Source of the DNA: Vesta saturnalis | Lineage: Eukaryota; Arthropoda; Insecta; Coleoptera; Lampyridae | Length of the DNA stretch: 64,000 bases | Direction: 5' to 3' | NCBI GenBank assembly: GCA_036346205.1 | Contig: JARFJB010000987.1 | Span: 2,057,501 to 2,121,500 of the forward strand | Shown here: one piece after another, positions 48,685-58,518 of the stretch | How the letters are laid out: each line of letters opens with the position of its first letter | Numbering within the stretch: position 1 is the first letter of the stretch | Notes under the pieces: generated by a model | Databases searched by the model: none | What the model was told of the DNA's origin: nothing | What the model saw: only the letters and a program-made list of their open reading frames with translations | Translations under genes and position numbers: made by a program

Positions 48685-48772
48685 CTGATAAGGAGAATTT
48701 GAATTGCTGTAAGAATAATTAGATTCCGTTTCTTCAAAGTCTACCAACGAGGAATTTCGTACTACCACATCT
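48685..48772 (-). CDS. NAB exon 6
   Basis: The acceptor is TTTTTGTAG|A and the donor TATCAG|GTTAG. One base completes an Arg codon, then DVVVRNSSLVDFEETESNYS follows, ending in phase 0 at PYQ. It is Ser/Asn-rich and acidic, with no named domain. Confidence 0.75.
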
Positions 48773-48820
48773 CTACAAAAAGGTTATAATAAGTTAATAA
48801 AAATAAAGGCATGATCAGAC

Positions 48821-48909
48821 CTAGTCGATTGTAGATGAGATTTTGTATGAAGCTGAAACAGAGAATGAAGAGGTGATCTCGTTAAAAGTAAACCATCTGA
48901 ATCTTTTTC
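48821..48909 (-). CDS. NAB exon 5
   Basis: The acceptor is CTCTTTTTAG|G and the donor CTAG|GTCTGA, a weaker site. The only frame open throughout reads EKDSDGLLLTRSPLHSLFQL and ends in phase 2, which fits both neighbours. It is part of the NAB C-terminal region. Confidence 0.7.
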
Positions 48910-49120
48910 CTAAAAAGAGGTGTATATAAAATCTTTCAATCAACATTAATAAGTGTTAGTTACAATACTGGATGACAATGGAATGCATGAAATTTCAAAA
49001 TGTGACATAAGATTACAGTTTTATAACTAATTTTGTTTATTAGATATTTTGTAGCAGCACAGTAATGTGAACTCATTATTTATTACTATGGGAGTAAAAG
49101 TTTAGTTACCTCACTTTTAC

Positions 49121-49243
<123 letters not shown>

Positions 49244-49639
49244 AACTATTGGGCTAATTTTTATCAAACAGGTTTTATCTGTATGACCATTTATTTATGT
49301 GTAAACGTAATTTCATAATTTTTAGTGAATTTAGCGAATTAGTATAACGAAATCTGTCTGAAAACAAGACTTTTCACGTCAATTTGAGAAACGGCAATCT
49401 TTAAGGGTTAATTAATAAAAATTTACTGGAATGCAATAATTTTGAAGTATATAACAAAGTACACCTTTTATAAGATGTTAATCCAGGATTGATCCATTTT
49501 GTTCAATAACAACATTGTAATAATAAGAAAACGCCTGGCTGATTAATTCGCATACTTTTTGTTGTATTCCAAAAATGTTTAAGGCATGCGATAAGTAAAA
49601 ACTAAAAATATTCGATCAGGCTGAAGCAGATTATATATT

Positions 49640-49963
49640 TTGCAGAATGAAATGTCCCCACAGGCCGCCGGAAGCAGGTGTGCACTACACACGGGCGGTA
49701 CGTCCAGAGAAGCGGCAAATCGAGCGATCGATCACGCAATATCAAAAGTCATTTGCATAATACTCACGCCGTCTATAGCTTACGAAATGTCATCGCATGG
49801 AGAAAAATTCCGACCGGCGCGCAATTACTATTTTCTTTTCCAATACAGCGTTAACAACACCATATATTGTCATTTATCAAAGCTAAGATGCGGTTGTCAG
49901 CAGGTGGAGCTACCCGTTGATTCTGACGTTGTTCTAGGTGATATTTTAGCTTGGTTAGTGTAA
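49640..49963 (+). CDS. Unrecognised open frame, 107 codons
   Basis: The frame is less AT-rich at its start (SPQAAGSRCALHTGGTSREA) and shows no domain I know. It lies in the large NAB intron upstream of a hAT relic, on the opposite strand to NAB. It could be part of a mobile element or chance. No splice or promoter evidence was seen. Confidence 0.15.
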   Translation: MQNEMSPQAAGSRCALHTGGTSREAANRAIDHAISKVICIILTPSIAYEMSSHGEKFRPARNYYFLFQYSVNNTIYCHLSKLRCGCQQVELPVDSDVVLGDILAWLV

Positions 49964-50281
49964 CTATACATAATTCAATGTATCATCTGTCAGCGTAAAT
50001 TGTAAGTGCACATACTCGTAATTATGGTAAGTACTTGCGTGTATTTATCAGCTTATCACAATAATTACTGCTCCTAGTAGGTAATCATGTGTTTGTAGCA
50101 TTTATCCAATTAAATCTTTACAAAACTTAAAATAAAACAAAACTTTTAATAAAAACTACTCAGGTATGTTGAAACTAAAAATGTTACGATATGCGAAAAT
50201 TTTGTTAGGTTCTGTCTAGCGTAAATTTTGTTTTGGATTTATTTTCACAATGGCTCTAATATGCGTCGAAAACACAATGGA

Positions 50282-51375
50282 TCGCAAAACAAATTTTGGA
50301 AATCAATAATCGCGCATTATACATTCCATGCTCGGCTCATAGTCTCAATTTGGCAGTCAATGATGCAGCAAATATTACGCACGAAACTGTAAATTGTTTT
50401 AATGTAATTCAAGAAATTTACGTTTTCTTTTCATCACCTACAAAAAGATGGTCGATAATTTCCAAACAGTTACCAGATTTCAAATTAAAAAAAGCGTTAA
50501 GTGCCACGCGATGGTCTATCAGAAATCATGCAGTTAAACCATTAAGGTATCATCTCGAAAAACTATTTGATGCTTTGCTGAAAACATCTGATAATTCGTC
50601 AGAATGAAATTGTACTACATCTCACAAGACTTGTTCGCTTGCTTTGAACATTCAAAATTATAGGTTTATTTGCTCGGTTGTAATGTGGTTCGATATTTTA
50701 AACGAAATTAATGCTCTCAGCAAAATTATGCAAAACTCCACAATACATAGCCAAATCTATATAAAGTTGTTAAATAAGTTCACAGAATATCTCACGGATG
50801 AACACTTTGAAAGGGTGTTAGAAGAAGCTACCAATGTGGCTCACAAACTTAATGTAGAAACAGATTTCCCACTAATGAACATAATTCGTCCAAGAAGAAA
50901 ACCAACACAATTTCAATACGAACCTAACGATGAAGTTTTACTAGACCCCAAAATCAAATACAAAGTAGAGTTTTTCTTCGGAACCCTAGACTAGGCATTA
51001 ACTTATTTAAAGGATTTGTTTAATGAAATCAATGATTTAAAGTTGCATTTTCCAGAAAACAGGTCTAATGATCCACAAACCATCTTACATCTCTTTACTA
51101 ATGACAATCTCAACATTTCCGAACACAGCAATAGCGCTAAAAATATTATTTATATTGCCGGTTTCAGTAGCATTTGGTAAAATGCCCTACTCAAAGTTGA
51201 AAATTATAAAAAACTATTTAAGATCAACAATACACTAGCAAAGACTAAGTAATTTGGGTATAGTTTCAATTGAACATGAAATCTTAGACAGATTAGGTAC
51301 AAGACAATTGATAGCAGATTTCGCAAACGTAAAGACAAGAAGAATCCAATTTCTGTAGATAAATATTTATATGGT
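50282..51375 (+). pseudogene. hAT-type (ZMYM1-like, DUF4371) transposase relic
   Basis: ILEINNRALYIPCSAHSLNL, then FNVIQEIYVFFSSPTKRWSI and ALSATRWSIRNHAVKPLRYH, match the core of ZMYM1-like hAT transposases. After a stop at 50605 the reading continues from 50644, then ends at 50992. The last part (about 51170-51350) includes a phrase like the C-terminal hAT dimerisation segment. Several stops show it is dead. No terminal repeats were identified. Confidence 0.75.
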
Positions 51376-51577
51376 TTTACACTTAAGTAAAAAAAATAAC
51401 TATAATAGAAATAAATAGTTTTTCTTTGTAAAGTATTTCTTTTATTTTTTCCTCCCTTATGAGACAACACTAAAGAGCCTTTCTGGCAAGCTCAGCATAG
51501 GTAGTCGTAGTTAAACAGGGGGCGGCATTATCGGTATTGCACACGGGCGTTCAATCAGCTGGCGGCGGACCTGTACA

Positions 51578-51883
51578 GTGCAGTTGGCGGTGTTGAGGGA
51601 TGGAATAAAAGCACCCACTATTCCTACAACGCGGCACACGTTACATGTTATGCAAGAAATTAACGTATCCATAGGTGCTGATTGGGACGAAATTGTAAAA
51701 TCAAAATACGCATTTATTTTATGTCACTGTGCAAAAGTTTTTAAATTCACAGTAATCAATCAACTCATATACAATCATTATCACTATTTTGTTCGAGATC
51801 CTCAAAGTATGATACGAGAAAACAACGCACCACAGTTGTATACTAACACAATGTTTGCCGCTTATTACGCATTAATCACGTAA
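51578..51883 (+). CDS. Unrecognised open frame, 101 codons
   Basis: The sequence runs from MQLAVLRDGIKAPTIPTTRH to TMFAAYYALIT. I recognise no family. It follows a GC-richer patch (51500-51600) that is unlike its surroundings, which hints at a separate insertion. Confidence 0.15.
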   Translation: MQLAVLRDGIKAPTIPTTRHTLHVMQEINVSIGADWDEIVKSKYAFILCHCAKVFKFTVINQLIYNHYHYFVRDPQSMIRENNAPQLYTNTMFAAYYALIT

Positions 51884-52018
51884 CGGTTATGTATGTCTCT
51901 CTCTCTCGCTAATCAAGGCACTTTAATCTACAGAAAACTCCATAGTTTTTTCTACAATAAGTGAAAAGTTGTCATATTTTGCTTTTTGGGCTAATTGCTA
52001 ACAAATAAAAAAAGTAAG

Positions 52019-52515
52019 TGGTATCTTTATATCGTCATATATTAAGAAGGTATTGAAATTTGTGAAAATTCCTCAACAGGCTAAATTTCGCCTAACGCGC
52101 TAAAGCAGTCAGGAACACTTAGGAGGATGCATGGGGGGATTGTGGACTCCCCAGAGATGCTAATACATTAAATTTTTCTTCTGATCAAGTATATCTAGAT
52201 TGTCATTTTTTGAGTATCTGTCTATCAGCCCACCAGAGGTCGTATCAAATTAATCGTACATTTATATCTTTATATCGTCATATACTAAGAAGGTATTGAA
52301 ATTTGTGAAAATTCCTCAACAGGCTAAATTTAGCCTAACGTGCTAAAGCAGTCAGGAACACCTAGGAGGATGCATGGGGGGATTGTGAACTCCCCAGAGA
52401 TGCTAATGAACGGCTACATTAAATTTTTCTTCTGATCAAGTATATCTAGATTGTCATTTTTTGAGTATTTATCTATCAGCCCACCAGAGGTCGTATCAAA
52501 TTAATCGTACATTTC
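52019..52515. repeat. Two tandem 243-bp units derived from a LINE 3' end
   Basis: TCTTTATATCGTCATAT starts each unit (52024 and 52267), and each ends ...AAATTAATCGTACATTT. The second unit has an 8-bp insertion. The middle (GCTAAAGCAGTCAGGAACAC and the bases after it) matches the 3' terminus of the LINE family at 58517. Confidence 0.8.
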
Positions 52516-52699
52516 AGCATTAGATGCAAGGATTCTCAATGAATACAATGAAAACTATTGTTTTCGTCTATAGTTAGAACCGCTTAGTAAAAAACAGTAT
52601 ACACTTAAAACAATTGATTAAATCTAGTTTTTAATTTAAATAGATTATTGAAAAGCGGTTTACCTGTTGCCTATTATATTTATCAGCTACTCACTGTAG

Positions 52700-53960
52700 T
52701 GCAAAGCATGAAAAATTGAAGATAGTAAAACACAGGCAACTTTATTTTTTTTTCAATAATTGTGCTCCTCCAACTGCTAATGTGTTAAATCACATAGGAA
52801 CACTTAAAAAGATGAACAGGGGGATATTGAATTACCAAGAGATGCCTATAAACGGTTACCTTAAATTTGTTCATATGATAATTAAGGAGAAATTAGGAAC
52901 TAGCCCGTTTGGTACGACAAGTTGAAATTCTCACTGCATTTTGATAATGTGAATAAGCCAATCTAGTATCAAAGAATTTAAATTCTGCAGCACAATAGCC
53001 ATTGTAATATCAATAGTACAAAGAAACAATTGAAACGATTCTTCGATGCGCAAAGGACTGTACGTCAGAAGTTAAGAACGGATCATTTATAAGCCTAATC
53101 GGTCAACGATATCGATAGCGTATTGGGGAGCACCAACCAGAAGTTAGAATAGATGAGGACGAATTTGCCCTTATATAGAAGATAGAGTTGTCGGGAGGTA
53201 AAATGCTGCTTAGATCTGTACAAAAGTCTATTTTACCAGTAGATACTTTAGCGATAGAGAGAAGATAGTTAACCCATAATAGAAAATACAGCCATTCATT
53301 CTTAAAATGGAAAATCATCGATCTTTTTAGCGTACGCATAGTTTTGTTAGCATTAAATTTAACTAGATTATTACTTCCTTATTCAAGGATACGTTGAATG
53401 TTTTTGTTGAATGAAATGGCCATTTCGGCTTTAATATCTTGATTTGAGATAGGTGGATTAGTATTACGAGCAGAATGAGATGACTACAATGAAGAGTGCT
53501 GTCGTGTGCAAAGCGAAGGATCGGGTTAGTTGTTGAGGAAATAAGATCATTTATGTACAGCAGAAAAAGTGTAGGAGTGACGCCGTGGCACGCTCTAGTG
53601 AATGCGAACTTCTTTAAAACGAAGCCATTAACTATGACACATCAAGAAAACTGGAAATCCAATTGATGAGCGTACTAGTTAATCCAAACGTGGTAAATTA
53701 GGCAAGTAAATACTTATGCCAAGCTAGGTCAAAAGCTTTTGAAATATCTAAAGCCACTTCACTAACAAACTGTTCACCGGGTCGCTCTAATGTATTGTCC
53801 CAAGCTTGGGTCACGTATGGAAGAAACTTGCTGATTGATTGCTTTTTCCATGACTTTAGAGGAAAAGGAAGTTAAAGATTCCAAATTTTATACATTTTGT
53901 ACTACCTTTATAGTACCTTTTTGTAAGGAAATTTCAGTAGCGTCAAAATTCTACCGACTA
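52700..53960 (-). mobile_element. LINE copy C
   Basis: The minus strand follows the same order as the 58.5-60.8 kb copy: 3' end near 52760, AATTTGCCCTTATATAGAAG at 53160, the RT region near 53580-53640. It is heavily diverged and lacks the endonuclease part. Confidence 0.65.
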
Positions 53961-55039
53961 AATATTTGAAATTAACATTAATTAACATTAACATTTTATA
54001 ACAACAATCCATCGGTTGTCAAGTGGTAGAAATTTTATCAAAATCCACCTCAACAATTTTGTAAAATAAGCCTTCTAGGTGAGGTGACTAAATTTTCTAC
54101 TCTGATAGTAATAGTCAGTAAAAAAGTTTCCTATAAAACCGTATTTTAAGTAAATTGTTAACTTTGATTATATACACTGCGTGGATAACAAATTCATTAT
54201 GTAAAAAACCTACATCCGTGTCCCAAATTGAACGAAATTATCGACTCTAATCATTCAGTGAAAAAAGATTGAGATAAACATAAGTATGTACTAAAGTATA
54301 TTAAAAAGAAAAAGTAAAAGTAATCATTAACGTATGCTCACTAAAACTGTAGATTATCCTTCTTCAATATACATTCGTTCAATCTCTTTTTTTGAACATG
54401 TATTCTCAATGCAATGGGCTATCCGCGTAGTGTATAAAATCAAAGATTGCTAATCAGTATTGATGGTAGGTTTACTAGGCAATATTAGCAACATTACCAA
54501 TTTTTATTCTTGCATTAATAAAATATTATTCCTATAATAACAAACAAAAATCACATAAACAATCATCTGATCTGATGCGTTGCTAATATAGCCTAATCTA
54601 TATGCTCAAATTTATATTGTTAAATGAGATATTAATTGAAAAATACAAGAACACCCTGTACATTTAATTGGATTCAAGCAAATATAAATACATACGTGCA
54701 AGCAAAGCATTAATATTTGTACATAATGCATCTTACCTTAATCTGGTTAACCTGCATGCTAAAAAATTAGAAGCAAAAAAATTATTAATCGCGTAATTTG
54801 TTAAGTGTGCAAAATTATATAACTACTAAAGCATCTCCATAACTTACCATTAGATTAAATAAGTACCAAAAAAGCATCGCATAATTATATATGACCCAAA
54901 CACAGAAACTATTTTTAGTAATAAATTTAGTCCTATTAAGAAAAATACCATAAGAAACAAGTATAAATATTTTATTTAAAGCGTTTTTCTCAAAAAATTG
55001 ATAACTATGTTTTATTTATTTCATTAATAAAATAAAATA

Positions 55040-55093
<54 letters not shown>

Positions 55094-55100
55094 TATATGT
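55040..55100. repeat. (TA)n microsatellite
   Basis: TA run of about 50 bp with small interruptions. Confidence 0.9.
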
Positions 55101-55264
55101 ATATATCTGGTAATTGATTTTACAGAACGTTTGCAAAATTGTAGATAACGTAAACAAAAAGTTTTAACACATCTGTTGTTTATAATATAAATATTGCAGT
55201 TATATATAAGCTATGTAATCAAGTTCAAGGAGCTTTAGCTTATAATTTAGTTATGTTGCGAAAA

Positions 55265-56285
55265 ATCTGGAACACCGGAACTGTGGCAGGACCTGTAACA
55301 AACAAAATACACCCACGTACCACACAAATATTAAAAAAACACCGAACGAGTTTTAATAGCTAAGCTATCATCAGAAGCGGTCGACTGAAACGAACTAAAG
55401 AACTAAACTGAAAGTTATAAAAGTTTAATGAGTTCTGAGTATCCTAAAGGTCGTTGATCGTCATTATTAATGAGAATTTGTTTGTTTTTGAAGATCTCTA
55501 AACTATCATAACAATCAAGTTCAAACCTATTACTAACATGTTTGATTAAAGATACCTCATCTACTACATAACTTTTATCAAACATATGTAGGGCTACCGC
55601 AGACTTGTCTCAACGTTTGTATTTGGTATGAGCTAAATGTTCTTTAAAGCTAATGTTGATAGGTCGTTTAGTTTGCTCTACATATATTTGTTCACAATTT
55701 TTACAATTAATTTTACAACTTCCTGACCTATACCCAATTGATCTTTTGGATTGCTTAAAAGATTCTGTAAACTATTATTTGAAGTAGTGATTGATTTAGA
55801 TAGACCTTTTTTATAAGCAGGATCGTTTGGTAATTTTACATATTTTGTTTCTATTTGTTCTTTAGCCTCAGCTAATGTAGTTACATTCTTAACCCTCATC
55901 ATATGTGTTTATTTCCTAATCATATTCGTAACCACTTCATTTGAAAACCCATTGTCTGCAGCAATTTCTTTAATAGGGTACAATTCCTTATTATAAATTT
56001 GAAATGAAAGAGGAAAATTAAGCAATCTATGATCCAAAAAATTAAAAGCCGCGAATTTATGCTGCCTACAGCGATTGGAGTCATTGGTTATGAATTTATT
56101 AGTACTAGTTTCCTTACGATAAGTATCTATATCTGCTATACTACAATTTCTTGTTACCAGAGTATCAAGAAACGGGAGACTGTCATGTGCCTCTATCTCA
56201 TAAGTAAATTTGATTGTCGGAAATTTTGAATTTAAAGTTAGTTTATTTAGAAGATGTTGTAGAACAAAACCATTTGGACGGTGCA
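55265..56285 (-). mobile_element. Penelope-like element, copy 1 (minus strand), RT end to GIY-YIG
   Basis: On the minus strand the RT C-terminal part (FITNNSNHC-like block near 56080, then AADNGFSNEVV near 55940) is followed by KYVKLPNDPAYKKGLSKS (55840). The GIY-YIG endonuclease part comes next: CKNCEQIYVEQTKRPI, then FKEHLAHTKY, ALHMFDKSYVVDE and DSLEIFKN (55700-55470). The 3' terminal region follows to 55265. RT plus GIY-YIG nuclease defines Penelope-like elements. One or more stops are present. Confidence 0.8.
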
Positions 56286-56289
56286 GAAG

Positions 56290-57360
56290 TAAAATAATTT
56301 CTTAAATTAACAGAGTTGTGTACGAAACAAACCTTTTTCAAAATTAACCATCAATTCTTCAAACAAGAATATGGTACAACAATGGACAATAGCTTATCTC
56401 CGTTTATGACCAATCTATTCATGGGTATGTTTGAAATAAACTTAAAACGCGATTTACCTTATTTTCCTAGAGTGTGGATTAGATACGTTGATGATGTGTT
56501 TGCTATCCTTAATATTAAAATTTGTAGTGTTGAGAACTTTGTAGAAACTAAATTCTAAATTTCCGATACTCTGGTAACATGAAATGGTATTAAACTAGAT
56601 ATAGATATTACCAGCACTAAAAGGTTCATAACCAATAACTCCAATCACTGTAAACAGCATAAACTCCCTGCTTTTAATTGCGCATTATTAAAGAAATTGC
56701 TGCGTACAAGTGGTTATGAATATAATTAGGAAACAAACACATAAGGTCAGGGTTAAGAATGTAATTACATTAGGTAACGGCGGTAACGCTAGAAACAAAT
56801 AGAAACAATGTATGTAAAATTACCAAATTACTGCTTACGCAAAAGGTCTATTTAAATTCTTTTCCTAAATTGATTTGAAAACAGTTACTACTTCAGATAA
56901 TAGTATGCAAACTCTTTTAGACAGTCCAAAAGATCAAGTTGATAAGCAGGATAGGTCAGGAATTTATAAAATTAATTGTAAAAATTGTGAATAAAAATAT
57001 ATATAGGGCAAACCAAACGATCTATCAAAATTCGCTTTAAAGAACATTTAGCGCATATCAAACCCAAACTTTGTGACAATTCTACCGTAGCCCTACATAT
57101 GTTTGATAAAAATCATGTAGTAGATAAGCTAACTTTAATCAAACATGTTAGTAATAAGCACGAACTTGACTGCTATGAAAGTTTAGTGATCTTCAAAAAC
57201 AAATAAATTTTAATGGACCTTTCGGCTATTCAGAACTCATTAAACTTTCATAACTTTCAGTTTAGTTCTTTAGTTCGTCCCAGTCTACCGCTGATGATGA
57301 TAGCTTAGCTATTGAAACGCATTCGATTTTTTTTAGGTTTTTGTGGTACTGGGTGTATTT
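56290..57360 (+). mobile_element. Penelope-like element, copy 2 (plus strand), head-to-head with copy 1
   Basis: The open frame 56316-56558 has the RT core: FKQEYGTTMDNSLSPFMTNL and WIRYVDDVFAI, the latter keeping the YVDD box intact. Then come TKRFITNNSNHCKQHKLPAF (56610), a degraded GIY-YIG portion (DRSGIYKINCKNCE near 56955) and a terminal region with the hammerhead-like motif. Internal deletions and stops are present. Confidence 0.8.
57278..57355 (+). ncRNA. Hammerhead-ribozyme-like motif in Penelope terminal region
   Basis: CTGATGA at 57291 is followed by a short hairpin (ATAGC-TTA-GCTAT) and GAAA at 57314: the conserved core order of a hammerhead. Sequence just upstream (CCCAGTCTACCGC) can pair with GTGGTACTGGG at 57343-57353 to form stem I. 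Hammerheads are known in the pseudo-LTRs of Penelope-like elements. The stem III and cleavage site are not clear, and the stem III loop would be long, so this copy may be inactive. Confidence 0.45.
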
Positions 57361-57998
57361 TGTTTATTATAAAGTTTAAAATAAAGTGCAAATTTATGAT
57401 TACTGTATCAGTAAATAAGCATATTATGGTTGGTGTTTGGTGCCTGAAAATGCAGTTTTATTAAACAGAAACATAAAGTTAAAATTATACCATAAACTAT
57501 GTAGTATTATGAAGCGTGTATCATAGAAACTTCAAATGTTTGATGTTTACATTTAACGATTAATTTTATAATTAAAGGAAGAGGCTTATTATTGCCATTC
57601 AATTAAATTAAAATTATTTAAAATTTAAAATTTAGTTTTGAATATATGAAATTCTTACTTAAGTATATGACTAGAAATTGTTTGATATTTCTATGTGTAT
57701 AATTATAATTATGAATTATGTGTCAAAACATTTCTCTAAATAATCATTGTTGTCGTTGAACATGTGTTAAAAACTGTGATTGCACTCTTATGTAATAAAT
57801 AATTATCTATTTTAAACAAACCCGACCAGCATATATCGATATATTCGAGATGCTTTAAAAGCTTAGGCACACAACAACGTTTGGAGAAAAATATAATGAA
57901 AGCACCATTGAACAATGCTGAAGCTCATGCAAATAAAAAGTTAAATCAAAATAAGAGGTAATTAAGAAAGAAACACCTAATTCTTGTTGAATTAGGGG
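57361..57998. other. NAB intron, nothing recognised
   Basis: AT-rich DNA between Penelope copy 2 and NAB exon 4. Confidence 0.4.
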
Positions 57999-58236
57999 TT
58001 AATCTTCTAAGTTAAATATGTGCTCATGGGAATTTGGTTGCTTTGTTTGGCTGACCTGCCGGTTCAACCCTGGTTCATTTTCATCAATATCATTTTCCAA
58101 CTTTGGTCTCTTTGAGACGATTCCTTCTACATCCAATGTGCCAGAGTTTCGCGATGAACTTCTCAAACTATTTACCGTTTCAGATAACAAATCCTTTTCA
58201 GACCCAGGTATCCTGTTTGTATATGATGAAGATACC
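57999..58236 (-). CDS. NAB exon 4 with internal donor (58056) and read-through stop (57999)
   Basis: The acceptor TGTTTTAG|G completes a Gln codon with the previous exon. The product is Ser-rich and then contains SKRPKLENDIDENEPGLNRQ, a likely nuclear-localisation and acidic stretch. Two endings are possible. A donor CAG|GTCAGC at 58056/58055 leaves phase 0 and joins the exon at 48909. If it is ignored, the frame runs 18 more residues to TAA at 57999-58001. Both fit the sequence. The spliced form gives a normal-length NAB. Confidence 0.8.
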
Positions 58237-58425
58237 CTAAAACAAAACATAGTGATTTCTGTAAATTATTGTACGCACATTGTAACATGTAACAATTATT
58301 GTTTTATCACATACCACCTGACATTTAAGACCAACACCGAAAATAACCAATGAAATCTACGTAAACAATAATTAAAATACTTAGCTTTGTGGGTTGTTAA
58401 TTGGTGTATTTTAATATTTATATTT

Positions 58426-58428
<3 letters not shown>

Positions 58429-58516
<88 letters not shown>
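58429..58516. repeat. (TA)n(GT)n microsatellite at the 3' end of LINE copy A
   Basis: About 45 bp of TA then about 40 bp of GT, directly adjoining the LINE tail. Confidence 0.95.

Positions 58517-58518
<2 letters not shown>

Noticed and set aside
54640..54670. Mariner-type terminus (ACACCCTGTA)
   Set aside because: It is a lone motif without a partner end or transposase nearby; the same applies near 3640 and 15100.
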